In this document: positions 26,964-38,300 of the stretch, one piece after another
Layout: each line of letters opens with the position of its first letter
How positions within the stretch are numbered: the first letter of the stretch is position 1
Assembly: GCF_014201335.1 (NCBI RefSeq)
Contig: NZ_JACHEB010000001.1
Span: 186,001-250,000 of the forward strand
Length of the DNA: 64,000 nt
Source of the DNA: Tunturiibacter gelidiferens
GTDB lineage: Bacteria; Acidobacteriota; Terriglobia; Terriglobales; Acidobacteriaceae
Reading direction: 5' to 3'
Notes under the pieces: generated by a model
Told to the model about the DNA's origin: nothing
Databases searched by the model: none
The model's input: only the letters and a program-made list of their open reading frames with translations
Translations under genes and position numbers: made by a program

Positions 26964-27451
26964 ACCCTTCCCTACGTGTCCTCTATCGCTCCATCCTTCA
27001 TCTCCACCCGCCTGCCTTTCGAAATCGCTTCGGCGAAGAGATGCTTTGGATCTTTGACGAGCAGACCCGCGAAGGTCGTTCCCTCCAACTCTTCTTCGAC
27101 ATCCTGCGTTCGCTCCTTGTTCAGCAGATCGACACGCAACTTCACCCCCAGCCACAGCCTTCCGGCTTCTACTCGGAGATCTCTTCGACACCGCCCCTGC
27201 GTCGAATCGTCCATGCAGCGATCCTCTCCATCCTCGCCGTACTAACCCTCACCCATCTGTCCGGCTCGCAAGGTCCGCAACCCAGACTCTCCGACTCTCC
27301 CTTGGTCTCCTCCTCCAGAGTTCATCACAGCTTCACCTACTGGCATCTCTATCGAATCGAAGGCTACCCCGCTCTTGCCCTCAACATCACCAACTCCTCG
27401 TCGGAAAGATCCCTCTCAGCCCGCAACCCACAATCCGGAGACTCCAGATGA
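26960..27451 (+). CDS. Small membrane protein of a PadR operon
   Basis: This 163-residue protein has an N-terminal motif (LYRSILHLHPPAFRNRFGEEML) like the cytoplasmic head found in acidobacterial PadR-linked MacB-type permeases. One clear transmembrane helix follows near residues 85-100 (AAILSILAVLTLTHLS) and then a Ser-rich tail. The permease core is absent, so it may be a truncated or specialised relative. It overlaps PadR upstream by 4 nt and the alpha/beta hydrolase downstream by 4 nt. Confidence 0.72.
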   Translation: MNPSLRVLYRSILHLHPPAFRNRFGEEMLWIFDEQTREGRSLQLFFDILRSLLVQQIDTQLHPQPQPSGFYSEISSTPPLRRIVHAAILSILAVLTLTHLSGSQGPQPRLSDSPLVSSSRVHHSFTYWHLYRIEGYPALALNITNSSSERSLSARNPQSGDSR

Positions 27452-28767
27452 GAAGACCCAAGATGAAGCGACTGGCCCTGAGACTCCTCGCCCTCTTCAC
27501 CATCACTCTCTCTGCTGCAAGCCAACTCCATGCTCAGAATCCTGTCGGCTCCTGGCAAGCCACACTACCTGCCGAGTCGCAAGGGCTCCGCATCATGCTG
27601 AAGATCGACAAGAGCGAGACGAACGGCACCGCCGGCTCTTGGAAAGGAACTCTTTACAGCATCGACCAGGCGCGCAAAGGCTATCCCACGACAACCCTCA
27701 CCATTACAGGCGCTCTTATCAAATTCACGGTCGACGACTACCACGTGTCGTATGAAGGAACGTTCTCTCCCGATGGAAACTCCATCACTGGGATCTTCAC
27801 GCAAGGCAAATCCGTACCGCTCACCTTTGACCGTGCCACCGAAGCCACCGCATGGCCGACCGACTCCACGCCGCACAAGGTCCAGTTCATTCCCGTCGAA
27901 GCAGACGTCAAGCTCGAAGTACTCGACTGGGGAGGCACCGGCCGCCCACTCGTCCTGCTCAGCGGTCTGGGCAACGACGCCCACGTCTACGACAAATTCG
28001 CACTCAAGCTAACTCCGAACTACCACGTCTACGGAATCACCCGCCGCGGCTTCGGGGCCTCCAGCGCGCCACCACCCACCGTAGTCAACTACAACGCTGA
28101 CCGCCTCGGCGACGACGTCCTTGCTGTCATCAGCGCTCTCAACCTCAACCGCCCCATCGTCGTGGGCCACTCCATCGCCGGCGAAGAGTTGAGCTCTATC
28201 GGAAGCCGTCACCCGGAAAAAGTTGCGGGACTCATCTATCTCGACGCAGCCTTCCCCTACGCCTATTACAACCACGCCAACACCGACCCGATCCTCGATA
28301 TGGTCGACGTCAGAACACAGATCGATGCGCTCCAGGCAGGCGCTGTACTGGAGCCGAAGTTTGTAGACAACATGTTGACCAGTGTCGCCCAACTTGAAAA
28401 AGATATGCAGAAAACAAGAGATGACCTGGCGAAGATGCAGCCTCCGTACCCCCCGCCGCCGCCGGCGCTTGGTTTGGCGATCCTCTTCGGTGTGCAGAAA
28501 TACACCCAGATCCCCACTCCCATCCTCTCCATCGTGGCGTGCCCGCATGACTTCGGCGATGATTTCCACGCCACTCCGGAAGGGAAAGCGGCAATCGTAA
28601 AGGAAGACGAGGCTCGCTGCACGGCACAGGCCGACGCATTCCAGTCCGGCATACCATCCGCCCATGTTGTTCGCCTGCGAAACGCCGACCACTACGTCTT
28701 CCGCTCGAACGAAGCCGACACCCTCCGCGAGATGAACGCATTCATCGCCACCCTGCCAAAAGATTGA
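27448..28767 (+). CDS. Exported alpha/beta hydrolase
   Basis: This 439-residue protein begins with a signal peptide (LALRLLALFTITLSAASQLHAQ). Residues about 30-135 form a beta-rich domain, and the hydrolase domain starts near 150. The nucleophile elbow is G240-H-S242-I-A-G, and a late His in RNADHYVFRSNEA would complete the Ser/Asp/His triad. A Pro-rich loop (PYPPPPPA) sits in the lid region. It is probably an extracytoplasmic esterase or lactonase-like enzyme. It is the last gene of the PadR operon, its start overlapping the upstream stop (ATGA). Confidence 0.87.
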   Translation: MRRPKMKRLALRLLALFTITLSAASQLHAQNPVGSWQATLPAESQGLRIMLKIDKSETNGTAGSWKGTLYSIDQARKGYPTTTLTITGALIKFTVDDYHVSYEGTFSPDGNSITGIFTQGKSVPLTFDRATEATAWPTDSTPHKVQFIPVEADVKLEVLDWGGTGRPLVLLSGLGNDAHVYDKFALKLTPNYHVYGITRRGFGASSAPPPTVVNYNADRLGDDVLAVISALNLNRPIVVGHSIAGEELSSIGSRHPEKVAGLIYLDAAFPYAYYNHANTDPILDMVDVRTQIDALQAGAVLEPKFVDNMLTSVAQLEKDMQKTRDDLAKMQPPYPPPPPALGLAILFGVQKYTQIPTPILSIVACPHDFGDDFHATPEGKAAIVKEDEARCTAQADAFQSGIPSAHVVRLRNADHYVFRSNEADTLREMNAFIATLPKD

Positions 28768-28925
28768 AACACCCCTCACACACCGGCTTCTCGTTCGCTG
28801 CCGCTAAAATTCCACCGCGCTACACCACCAAAAGACCAGCAAAACACCATGTCAAGTCCACAAAACGCAACCACCCGCGCCAGCGTTGAACAATCGCGTG
28901 GCGTATCAGTTATGCCCCCATCGCT

Positions 28926-28955
28926 ATACTGGATGTAGTGATACTGGATGTAGTG
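28926..28955. repeat. Two tandem copies of a 15-bp unit
   Basis: The 15-bp unit ATACTGGATGTAGTG occurs twice with no gap (28926-28940 and 28941-28955) in the convergent region after the alpha/beta hydrolase. It looks like a simple local duplication. Confidence 0.8.
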
Positions 28956-28966
28956 GCCAAACAAAG

Positions 28967-29005
28967 AGCGTCATCCTGAACGCAGTGGAGGATCCCTGTA
29001 TTCGT
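28967..29005. repeat. REP-like GTCATC element
   Basis: A short element beginning CGTCATCCTGAACG and running to GGATCCCTGTATTCGT resembles dispersed intergenic REP-type sequences. A related element, on the opposite strand, lies at 54181-54253. It has no coding potential. Confidence 0.45.
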
Positions 29006-29023
29006 CTTTGTTTCTATTTTTCC

Positions 29024-29155
29024 GGCTAACCCATTTAGAAACAATATTTTGCACGTAAGTCCTTTAGTTGGAATATTTTACAGACACACACCCTCTGTAA
29101 ACTGATCCATCCAAAGGCTTTACGCCCAAAATACCCCCCGGGGGAGGGGAGGGGG
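29024..29155 (-). repeat. Dispersed intergenic repeat, copy A
   Basis: Read on the minus strand, this stretch of about 130 bp begins with a C-run/G-run block (CCCCCGGGGGGGTAT). It continues through AGAGGG, GCAAAATATTG and ends at GGGTTAGCC. It aligns along its length with copy B at 46267-46397 on the plus strand. It starts 8 nt after the stop codon of the DUF486 gene, in that gene's sense direction. The C/G block can fold into a GC hairpin. Confidence 0.75.
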
Positions 29156-29162
29156 TCGAAGC

Positions 29163-29492
29163 CTAGAACTTGTGAAACATAAAGAAGGCGCCAGCCACCA
29201 GACAGCCGAACGCAGCGAAGTGGTTCCAATGCAGCTTGTCGCCAAAGTAAAAAGTCGAAAAGACACCGAACACCGTCAGCGTGATCACCTCCTGAATCAC
29301 CTTGAGCTGATCCGGACTGAAGGTCTTCGATCCGATCCGATTAGCCGGCACCTGCAGACAGTATTCAAAGAAGGCGATGCCCCAACTGACCACAATGACC
29401 TTCCAAAGCGGCACCTCTTTGAACTTCAGGTGCCCATACCAGGCAAAGGTCATAAAGATGTTCGAGCCGATCAGCAAAAAAATAGTCCACAT
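29163..29492 (-). CDS. DMT/DUF486 family small membrane protein
   Basis: This 109-residue inner-membrane protein has four helices and the DUF486 hallmarks: a start with IFLLIGSNIFMTFAWYGHL and the middle PANRIGSKTFSPDQLKVIQEVITL. I chose the ATG at 29492 because homologues of this family begin with that helix. The fold is like half of a drug/metabolite transporter, so it probably dimerises. No substrate is known. Copy A of the dispersed repeat begins right after its stop codon, and yggS diverges from it 58 nt away. Confidence 0.87.
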   Translation of the reverse strand: MWTIFLLIGSNIFMTFAWYGHLKFKEVPLWKVIVVSWGIAFFEYCLQVPANRIGSKTFSPDQLKVIQEVITLTVFGVFSTFYFGDKLHWNHFAAFGCLVAGAFFMFHKF

Positions 29493-29550
29493 AGTTCGTT
29501 CCAGTCTCCATGCAATCAAATGGGAAGCTGAACGGTAAGATGCAAAGAGC

Positions 29551-30249
29551 ATGACCATCGCCGGGAACCTCGAACACCTCCAACAACAGATCCACGAAGC
29601 CTGTCGCCGAGCCAACCGCTCCGACAGCAAAGTAGCCCTGATGGCAGTCAGCAAAGTCCACCCGGTCGAGGTGATTCTCGAAGCCTACGCCGCCGGCCAA
29701 CGCCTCTTCGGCGAGAACCGGGTACAGGAGTTTCAGGAAAAATACCAGCATCTTGCCGCCCTGAACGATGCCCAGTTCCACCTCATCGGCCCGCTGCAGT
29801 CAAACAAAACCGCCCGCGCCGCAGAGTTATTCCACGCAATCGACGCAGTAGACTCGCTGAAGATCGCCCAGCGACTCGACGCAGCCGCCAAAGCACTGGG
29901 AAAGAAGCTCCCTATCTTGGTAGAGGTAAAGCTGAGCCACGAAGAATCCAAACACGGCCTCGACCCAGCAGAGCTACCCACTCTACTCGCCGCAATCGAA
30001 CCACTCGAGTCGATCCTAGCTGTAGGCCTAATGACGGTTCCTCCATGGTCCGAAGACGCAGAGCTAGCCAGGCCGTACTTCCGCGAACTCCGCAGACTAA
30101 GAGACCAATCAGTCACTAGCTTCCCGAAGCTGACACAGTTGTCCATGGGGATGTCGAACGACTTCCAAGTGGCGATCGAAGAGGGCAGCACGTGCGTCCG
30201 CGTTGGAACCTCCATCTTCGGCAAGCGGATCATGGCAAGCGCCGGATGA
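29551..30249 (+). CDS. yggS: YggS family pyridoxal 5'-phosphate homeostasis protein
   Basis: This 232-residue PLP-binding single-barrel protein has Lys35 in AVSKVHP forming the internal aldimine, followed by the signatures GENRVQEF and SMGMSNDFQVAIEEGSTCVRVGTSIFG. It regulates intracellular PLP and amino-acid balance and has no known catalytic activity. The length matches the family. It overlaps the APC permease start (ATGA, 4 nt), so the two are coupled. Confidence 0.94.
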   Translation: MTIAGNLEHLQQQIHEACRRANRSDSKVALMAVSKVHPVEVILEAYAAGQRLFGENRVQEFQEKYQHLAALNDAQFHLIGPLQSNKTARAAELFHAIDAVDSLKIAQRLDAAAKALGKKLPILVEVKLSHEESKHGLDPAELPTLLAAIEPLESILAVGLMTVPPWSEDAELARPYFRELRRLRDQSVTSFPKLTQLSMGMSNDFQVAIEEGSTCVRVGTSIFGKRIMASAG

Positions 30250-31661
30250 ACTCCGAGCCCCAACCACCTGAGCTCCATCGCGGCCTGTCGACCGGCGCTG
30301 CACTCAGCCTCAACGTCATCGACATGGTCGGGGTCGGACCGTTCGTCACCCTGCCCCTGATCGTCGGAGTAATGGGGGGCCCACAGGCAATCCTCGGATG
30401 GATAATGGGCGCCGCCTTGTCCCTCTGCGACGGCCTGATATGGAGCGAACTCGGGACCGCCTATCCAGAGGCCGGCGGTTCCTACGCTTACCTGAAACAC
30501 CTCTATGGGGAGAAGACCTGGGGGCGGGCGTTTTCGTTTCTCTACGCCTGGCAAGTCCTCATCAGCGCACCGCTCTCGACCGCCTCGGGATGTATCGGAT
30601 TCTCGCAATACATCTCCTTCTTTCTTCCGAACGCCAGCCGACCATTCGCATCCACGTCGCTTCTAGGAGTTCCAGTGGTGCTGAGCGGACAGACGTTTAT
30701 CGCAATGGCAGCATGCGCACTCGCGATGCTGGTTCTGCACCGAAGTATCATCGCCATCGGTCGAATCGCTCGCTGGCTTGGGCTGGCTGTCGGTCTCACG
30801 CTGGTATTGGTGATCGTCGCGGGATTCACGCACTTCAACGCTCATCTGGCTTTCGACTTCCCAGCCGGCGCCTTTCATCTCAACGCGGCATTCTTCGCCG
30901 GACTTGGCGCTGGGATGCTGATCTCAGCCTACGATTATTGGGGATATTACGGTGTTTGCTTCGTGGGAGCTGAGGTCCGCGACCCCCAACGGACGATTCC
31001 ACGCGCGGTCCTGGGCTCGGTCGGTGTTGTCGCAACGCTCTACGTGCTGATGAACATAAGCGTTCTTGGCGTGCTGCCATGGCGAGAGATGGCACAGAAT
31101 AGCGACAGTCATGCCCGCATGTTCACCATGGCGGTCTTCATGGAAAAACTTTATGGACATGCTGCTGCCGGGGTGATCGTCGTACTTATCGCACTCGCAG
31201 CGCTCGCCTCCGTATTTGCCCTATTACTCGGATATTCGCGGATTCCATTTGCTGCAGCACGGGACAACAATTTTCCATCGTGGTTTGGAGTTCTGCACCC
31301 GAAGCATCGAGCTCCACTGCATTCCCTATTGGTGCTCGGTGGCATAACGCTAATCTGCTGCGTTTTTAGGCTGCAGGAGGTCATTACAACCCTCGTAGTG
31401 GTCCGTATTTTGTTCCAATTTCTCCTGCAGGGAATAGCCGCGCTGCTACCGAGACATCGCAGCGAGCGCAAGACGCGAGGATTTCGGATGCCGCTCTATC
31501 CGCTGCCTATACTGCTAGCGCTGAGCGGATTTGTCTTCATTCTTTTTTCGCGACCTAACTTCCTGCGAGATATACGTACTGCCGGGCTGATCTTGGCAGC
31601 AGGCTCCGTTGTGTATGCGTTGCGCTACAAAAGGATCAGGAGCGCATCCGAAACGAGTTGA
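30246..31661 (+). CDS. APC family amino acid permease
   Basis: This 471-residue transporter has about twelve transmembrane helices and the APC superfamily pattern in the first helices (IDMVGVGPFVTLPLIVG, then AYPEAGGSYAYLKHLYG). It imports an amino acid or polyamine by proton symport or exchange; the substrate is not readable. The ATG at 30246 overlaps the yggS stop. The coupling to a PLP-homeostasis gene suggests an amino-acid metabolic context. Confidence 0.92.
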   Translation: MNSEPQPPELHRGLSTGAALSLNVIDMVGVGPFVTLPLIVGVMGGPQAILGWIMGAALSLCDGLIWSELGTAYPEAGGSYAYLKHLYGEKTWGRAFSFLYAWQVLISAPLSTASGCIGFSQYISFFLPNASRPFASTSLLGVPVVLSGQTFIAMAACALAMLVLHRSIIAIGRIARWLGLAVGLTLVLVIVAGFTHFNAHLAFDFPAGAFHLNAAFFAGLGAGMLISAYDYWGYYGVCFVGAEVRDPQRTIPRAVLGSVGVVATLYVLMNISVLGVLPWREMAQNSDSHARMFTMAVFMEKLYGHAAAGVIVVLIALAALASVFALLLGYSRIPFAAARDNNFPSWFGVLHPKHRAPLHSLLVLGGITLICCVFRLQEVITTLVVVRILFQFLLQGIAALLPRHRSERKTRGFRMPLYPLPILLALSGFVFILFSRPNFLRDIRTAGLILAAGSVVYALRYKRIRSASETS

Positions 31662-31792
31662 CGTCGATGACAAACGTGATTGATCGAAGTATACAAACCA
31701 ACAGTTCATAGCGGGCAAACAGAGAAGGACGAGAAAACGGCAGGCGCAATAACCGAATTGCTAGCGTGGACTAAAGTTGATATTCGACGAGA

Positions 31793-32380
31793 CTACTTGA
31801 AGCCAAAGTTATAGATAACACCGGTGCTTACTCGTATGTTATTTTGGCGGTCGTTCTTAGCGTTGGGAATCTGGGTGTAGACATAGTCAAATTGCCCAAG
31901 GGTCACGCCCCACCTTCGCTTAAGTTGTGTGCTTACGCCTCCTCCTGCCGCCAAGCCGAACGAGTTACGGTTTATTGTGAACTGAAAATTCACATCCTCC
32001 GCCGCTCCGCCAAATAGTGCTTCACCGTACGGAACGAAACGGCTGGAATTGCGCCGACTGTACCGCGCACCGAACAAATAGTTGACGATGGTGATGTCCT
32101 GCGACGTGCCGTTTACCTGATTAGCGTGGGCAACGGCGATATCCGCCAAGGCAGCCCACCTCGCGGTCACGTTCATAAGTATCGTTCCACTTCCACCATT
32201 GAGCGAGAAGCAGCCGCATTGGCCCGGAGGTGCGTTCGCGTGGAAGTAGTTATAGTTGGCGCCGATTTCGAATCGAGGTATGTCGTCGTGGAACCCGCCC
32301 ATGGATATCGCCTGGGCATGGATAACGCCGGATAGAACGGATAGAAGTGCCATTAGCAGGACGCTTCGAAGATGCATCAT
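31793..32380 (-). CDS. Outer-membrane beta-barrel protein (OmpA-like, 8 strands)
   Basis: This 195-residue protein has a signal peptide (LLMALLSVLSGVIHAQA). Alternating amphipathic strands end in a terminal aromatic-containing strand (VIYNFGFK), as in small OmpA/OmpW-type barrels. The motifs EIGANYNYFHAN, FVPYGEALFGGA and FGLAAGGGVSTQL are typical of this class in Acidobacteriota. No peptidoglycan-binding OmpA domain is present. Its ATG is only 7 nt after the stop of the giant repeat gene on the same strand, so they are very likely co-transcribed and may work together at the surface. Confidence 0.87.
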   Translation of the reverse strand: MMHLRSVLLMALLSVLSGVIHAQAISMGGFHDDIPRFEIGANYNYFHANAPPGQCGCFSLNGGSGTILMNVTARWAALADIAVAHANQVNGTSQDITIVNYLFGARYSRRNSSRFVPYGEALFGGAAEDVNFQFTINRNSFGLAAGGGVSTQLKRRWGVTLGQFDYVYTQIPNAKNDRQNNIRVSTGVIYNFGFK

Positions 32381-32387
32381 CCTTCTC

Positions 32388-35300
32388 CTACTGAACGATC
32401 AAGGTGGCGGTTGCCGCATGTTGGACGGTACCTTCAACGCCGGTTACCGTGACGGTGTAGGTCGTTGGGGTAAGAGTGAAATACCCACCTGCGCAGCCAC
32501 TAAGTGCAGCGATTGGGAGAAGAGAACCCAGGGCTAAGAGGGCTAGCATCAAAGTACGAGGTATCTTCTTTCGCAGCTTCCTTATTGTCCCGAGGCCTAG
32601 AAGGCTAAGCATTCCGAGAGCGATCGACAGTTCGTTCTTTGAAGAAGTAGTGTCTTGCGACGGGGAGTTTCGCGCGCTGAGAGAACTGCTGGTTTGTATG
32701 TTGAGAACGACTCCCGTGGTACCACTACCTGCGGCAACGGTGGATGGAGTGAAAGTGTAAGTTGAGCCCGTTGGCAACCCTGTGACCGTGACTGTTACGT
32801 CATTGAGGAAGGTTGTCGCGATTATCGGAGCGAGGCTAAAGTTAAAGCTCGTCGTCGCTCCCGGAAAAATGTTCTGGCTAGCAGGCCCACTATTTGTGTT
32901 CGTGAAGTCTTCCACGGTGTCGCTAGCGGGAGCTGACGTGCTGGGCGCAAAAGTGCCATCTCCAGAATAAACAGCTACGATCTGATGTGCCCCCATTGCC
33001 AGATTTGAAGTGAGGAGCGCTGCATTCGCATTCGTGCTGAGGGACACTGCGACGCCACCGTTTGAGGTAAGTGAGGCGGTCCCCAATACGGTTGTACCGT
33101 CCAAGAAAGTTACCGTTCCTGTTGCATTAGGGCTAGAAGCGGTGACGTTGGCCGTAAAGGTAATTCCGGTCTTAATCAGTTGGGCAGGTGTGCTTTCGGT
33201 AATCGCGATAATGGTCGGAATCTTGTTGATGACCTGTGCCAGCACTGAAGATGTCGAGGAGCTATAGTTTGAATCCCCGCCAAAAGAAGCTGTGATTGGA
33301 TGAGATCCGATCGTCAGCGTCGATGTAGCAAATGTTGCTACTCCCGACGCATTTAGCGCTCCCGTTCCCAGAATGGTTGAACCATCAAGGAAAGTCACAG
33401 CGCCTGTTGCTCCGGAGTGTACGGAGGCAGAGAAAGTTATAAGCTGATTGAATGCCGCGGGATTTGTCGAAGAGGTTAGAGTTACCACGGAGGCTGTTTT
33501 GCCGACCGTAACAAGAGTAGGCGGCGACGTAGCTGGATTGTTGTTCGCGTCTCCCGAGATGGCCGCTGTAATGGAATCAACTCCAAGCGGTAGCGACGGA
33601 ACAGTAAGGGTTGCAACCCCGTCCACGATAGGTGCGGTGCCTAACGGTGTCGTGCCATCGGAAAAGGTCACTGTTCCAGTAACACCTGCTGGGACTTTTT
33701 CGGTGATGGTCTCCGGCGTATCGATGGGAAGGTTAGCGGACGAGACGACGGGCGGAGGTAGGATCGGCGTTAGCTTACCTACTATCTGGGTGAGATTAGC
33801 GGAAGCGGAGTTGTTATTGGTATCTCCGTTGTAGGTGGCGGTGATGGGGTCGTTGCCAGTGGGCAGGATAGAAGTGGACACGGTTGCTGCGCCGCTAGTC
33901 AGCGTCGAAGTGCCAAGTACGGTCGCGCCGTTGGTGAAAGTCACAGTGCCGGTTACGCCAGAGGGAAGCGAGGCGGTAAAGGTCACGGATTGGTTCGCCG
34001 CGGACGGATTGGCGGAGGAAGTTAGAGTGACAATAGGGGTGGCCTTAGTCACGATCTGAGTGGTAGTGCCCGTGGCCGGATTGTTGTTGGTATCACCTCC
34101 GTAGGAGGCAGTAATCGGGTCGCTGCCGACGGGCAGAGTTGTTGTGGTGATCGTCACGGTCCCGGTCGTCGGGTTCACTGTGCCGGAACCCAGGGTTGTT
34201 CCGCCACTGGTAATAGTTATGGTGCCGGTCGTGCCAGGGGGGACCGTCGTCGTAATCGTGACGGGATTGCCAAAGGTGCTCGATCCGGAGGTAGTGACGA
34301 TGACCGTCGGAGTTGTCTTACCGACCGATTGGACGAGGTTCCCCGCTGCGCTGTTGTAGTTCCCATCTCCATTGTAGGTAGCGGTGATGGTATCGCTTCC
34401 TGCTGGGAGTGCAGAACTGGTCACAGTTGCTACTCCACCAATCAGCGTCGAGGTGCCCAGAACCGTTGAACCATTGGTAAAGGTTACAGTTCCAGTGGCG
34501 CCGGACGGAAGCGTAGCGGTAAAGGTTACAGATTGATTCAGTGCAGACGGATTGACCGAAGAAGTCAGGTTTACCGTGGGAGTTGCTTTTGTCACAATCT
34601 GGGTGGTTGTGCCGGTAGCTGGATTGTCGTTTGTATCGCCGCCATAAGAAGCCGTGATTGGGTCACTGCCCACCGGGAGCGTCGTCGTTGTGATGGTTAC
34701 CGTGCCAGTCGTCGGGTTTATCGTGCCGGAGCCAAGCGTCGTTCCGCCACTGGTGACTGTGATCGTGCCGGTTGTGCCGAGAGGTACAGTCGTCGTAATG
34801 GTAACTGGGTTGCCGTAGCTGCTCGAACCGGAAGTAGTAACAGTAACGGGTGGGGTAGCTTTGTTAACTGTCTGGGTCAGACCTGCTACTGCCGTATTGT
34901 TATTTGTGTCGCCACTGTAGGTCGCAGTGACCGGGTCAGCACCTATAGGCAGGATGGAAATGCTTATGGTCGCTACACCATTGGCTAAAGTTGATGTGCC
35001 CAGAGCTGTTGAACCGCTGGTGAAGGTCACGGTGCCGGTCGTGTTCGATGGAAGTGATGCCGTGAAGACGACTGACTGGTTGGCAGAAGAAGGGTTAAGC
35101 GACGAGGATAGGGTCTCTTTTGGAGAAGCCTTGGTAACGGTCTGTGTAGCCGTCCCAGTGGCGGGATTGCTGTTTGTGTCGCCCCCATAGGAGGCAGTAA
35201 TCAGGTCGCTGCCCACTGGAAGAATGGTTGTAGAGACCGTTACTGTTTCAGTGGTGGTGTTCACCGTGCCAGAACCCAAAGTCAGGCCACCGCTGGTGAT

Positions 35301-38300
35301 TGTGATCGTGCCGGTGGTGTCCGAAGGAACAGTCGCCGTAATTATGACCGAACCACCGTAAATGCTCGGGCCGGAGGTTGTGACTGTGACGGTTGGAGTT
35401 ACCTTGGCCTTGCCGACCACTTGGGTGAGACTAGCCGAAGCGGAGTTGTTGTTGGTATCTCCGTTGTAGGTTGCGGTGATGGGGTCGCTCCCTGACGGCA
35501 GGGTAGAAGTGGAGACGGTTGCCGCGCCGCCGGCCAGTGTCGTTGTTCCGAGGACAGTCGCCCCGCTGGTAAAAGTCACTGTGCCGGTCACGCCAGAGGG
35601 TAGCGAGGCGGTAAAAGTTACGGACTGATTTGCTGCCGACGGATTGGTGGACGAGGTTAGAGTTACAGTCGGAGTAGCCTTTGTGACAGTCTGAGTGGTA
35701 GTGCCAGTGGCTGGGTTGTCGTTGGCATCGCCCCCATACGAGGCTGTAATCGGGTCGTTGCCGACAGGCAGAGTCGTCGTGGTGATGGTCACGATGCCAG
35801 TCGTTGGATTCACCGTGCCGGAGCCCAGATTCGTTCCGCCGCTGGTAATTGTTATTGTGCCGGTGGTGCCAGGGGGGACCGTCGTTGTAATCGTGACGGG
35901 GTTTCCATAGGTGCTCGAACCAGAGGTGGTGACGATGACCGTCGGGGTCGTCTTATTTACAGTCTGGGTTAAAGTTGCTGTCGCTGTGCTGTTATTTGCA
36001 TCGCCGTTGTAGGTTGCAGTGATCGGGTCAGCACCTATCGGCAGGGTAGAAGTGTTTACGGTTGCTACACCATTTGCCAATGTTGACGTACCTAGGAGGA
36101 TTGAACCGCTGGTGAAGGTCACGGTTCCGGTCGCGTTCGATGGAAGAGATGCGGTGAAAACTACTGACTGATTCGCGGCCGAGGGATTGACTGATGAGGA
36201 CAGCGTCTCAGCAGGAGAGGCTTTCGTTACCGTCTGCGTCGTCGAACCCGTAGCCGGATTGTCATTCGTGTCACCGCCATAGGAGGCAGTGATTGAATCA
36301 TTCCCAACTGGAAGAGCTGTCGTAGTGATAGTTACTATTCCTGCCGGATTCACGGTGCCGGAGCCAAGAGTCAATCCCCCGCTGGTGATCGTAATGGTGC
36401 CAGTTGTGCCTGAGGGAACCGTCGCAGCAATTGTGACCGAACCACCGTAGATGCTTGGGCCGGAGGTGGTAACGTTTACAGTCGGAGTCGCCCTATTCAC
36501 AACCTGGACGAGAACAGCTGAGGTATTTGAGTTATAGTGCGCGGTGATATTGTGCGAGCCAACCGAAAGACTAGACGTCGTGAATGTTGCGGTGGTTCCG
36601 GATATGACTCCGCTTCCAATGTTAGTTGAACCGTCGAAGAAGACAATTGTCCCGGTCTTCCCCGTAGGTACGGTCCCAGTGAAGATGACGGATTGTAAAT
36701 AAGTTGAAGGATTAAGGGAAGAGCTTAGCAGGACGTTAGAAACTGTGGCTGTAACCGTATTTGAGTTGCTAGGATTGTAGTTTGAATCTCCAGCGAAAAC
36801 GGCAGTGAGTGCGTCGGCACCTACTGGCAGGGCAGTTGTCGTCAGCGTAGCGACCCCGTTCACTAGTTTGGCGGAACCCAGGGAAGTCGTTCCCGTGAAG
36901 AATGTGACAAGCTCATTGTTGGTGGTCGTGGTTGGTGGTCCGACTGTGTAGGGGGCGAGCATAGCTGTCAACACTACAGATTGACCCGGGAAAATCGATG
37001 AGAGTACCGACGACGTCAAGGTGAGCGTGGTATCTACGGGTGCGGCGGTGAGTGGCACCGTAGCAGAGATGCTGCCTATATAAACAGAGTCGCCAGAGTA
37101 ACTGGCATCCACATTGTGAATACCACTTCCAAGCGGGAAGACGGCCACATGAGTGAGGGCAGACGCAACAGAAGTTTGTTGAACCTGGCTCAAGGAAACA
37201 GCGGCACGGGGGGTATCTGCGTCTGTTCCAATGAGGTCTGCATTGCCGTCGTTGTTATAGTCTCCTGCGTTGACAGCATAGGTGAGGGCGAAGCCGCCAA
37301 TGCCTGGCTCTTGGTAATTCTGGAAGGTTCCGTCGCCATTACCCTGGTAGACGAGAGCCCCGGTACTACCTCCTGCAATAATGTCAGGGATCCCGTCGCC
37401 ATTTACGTCGGCCAGATGAGGATCTGATGGAATGTCCGAAACGTAGGTGGATGTCTGGAAAGCTCCCTTCCCATTTCCAAGAAGGACAAACAAGCTGTTT
37501 CCGATATTACTGTTGCCACTACCCGGTCGTGTAATGGAACTTGATACAACGTCTGGAAAGTCATCGGCGTTTGTATCACCCGCCGTAAGGAATTCCCCTA
37601 TCTGGGTCGCTACGGGAGAGGTCGGAATTTGAAATGTTCCATCCCCATTACCGAAGGCGAGGTAGAGATCTGACAACGAACTGTTGGGTGTCGCTGTATC
37701 GACAGCGTAGGCAACATCGTCCTTCCCATCCATGTTAAAGTCCGCAACTACTACGCCATTGGCAAGGGCAGGGGTCGAAATAGATACCTTCTCCTGGAGG
37801 AATTTGCCAGTGCCGTCGCCAAGGAAAAATTTGACATTCTCTTGTGACTTGTCGGAGAGTGCGATATCCAAAAGACCGTCGTTGTTGAAGTCGCCGATGG
37901 CAATACTCGCGACATCGCCGGTAGGATAATAGACAGGTGCCTTGAAGGTTCCATCGCCGCTGCCGAGGATTATAACCAGACCGCCATTAGTGCCGTCGGA
38001 ACAGCCGAGCGCAATATCGGTGACCCCATCGCGGTTGAAATCGGCAAGGACAATCTGTAGCGCTTTCCCAACGTTACAACCGGCGTAGTTTACCTTCGGC
38101 TGAAAGGTCCCATCTCCATTGCCGAGAAGCACGGAAATCGTCTGTGCGGCATCCCCGGTCACCACATCGAGATTGTTGTCGGTATTAAGATAAGCAGATG
38201 CGATGGCAACTGACCGAAGGCTCGTACCGTTGCCACCTATCGCGAATGGCTGGTTCTGAACAAATGTCGTCGAGAGCGTTGACACTACGAGATTTTCGGT

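Noticed and set aside
33790..36500. Regular repeats that could suggest a CRISPR array or minisatellite
   Set aside because: The period is about 270 bp per domain and stays in frame within one long protein; there are no short direct repeats with unique spacers.
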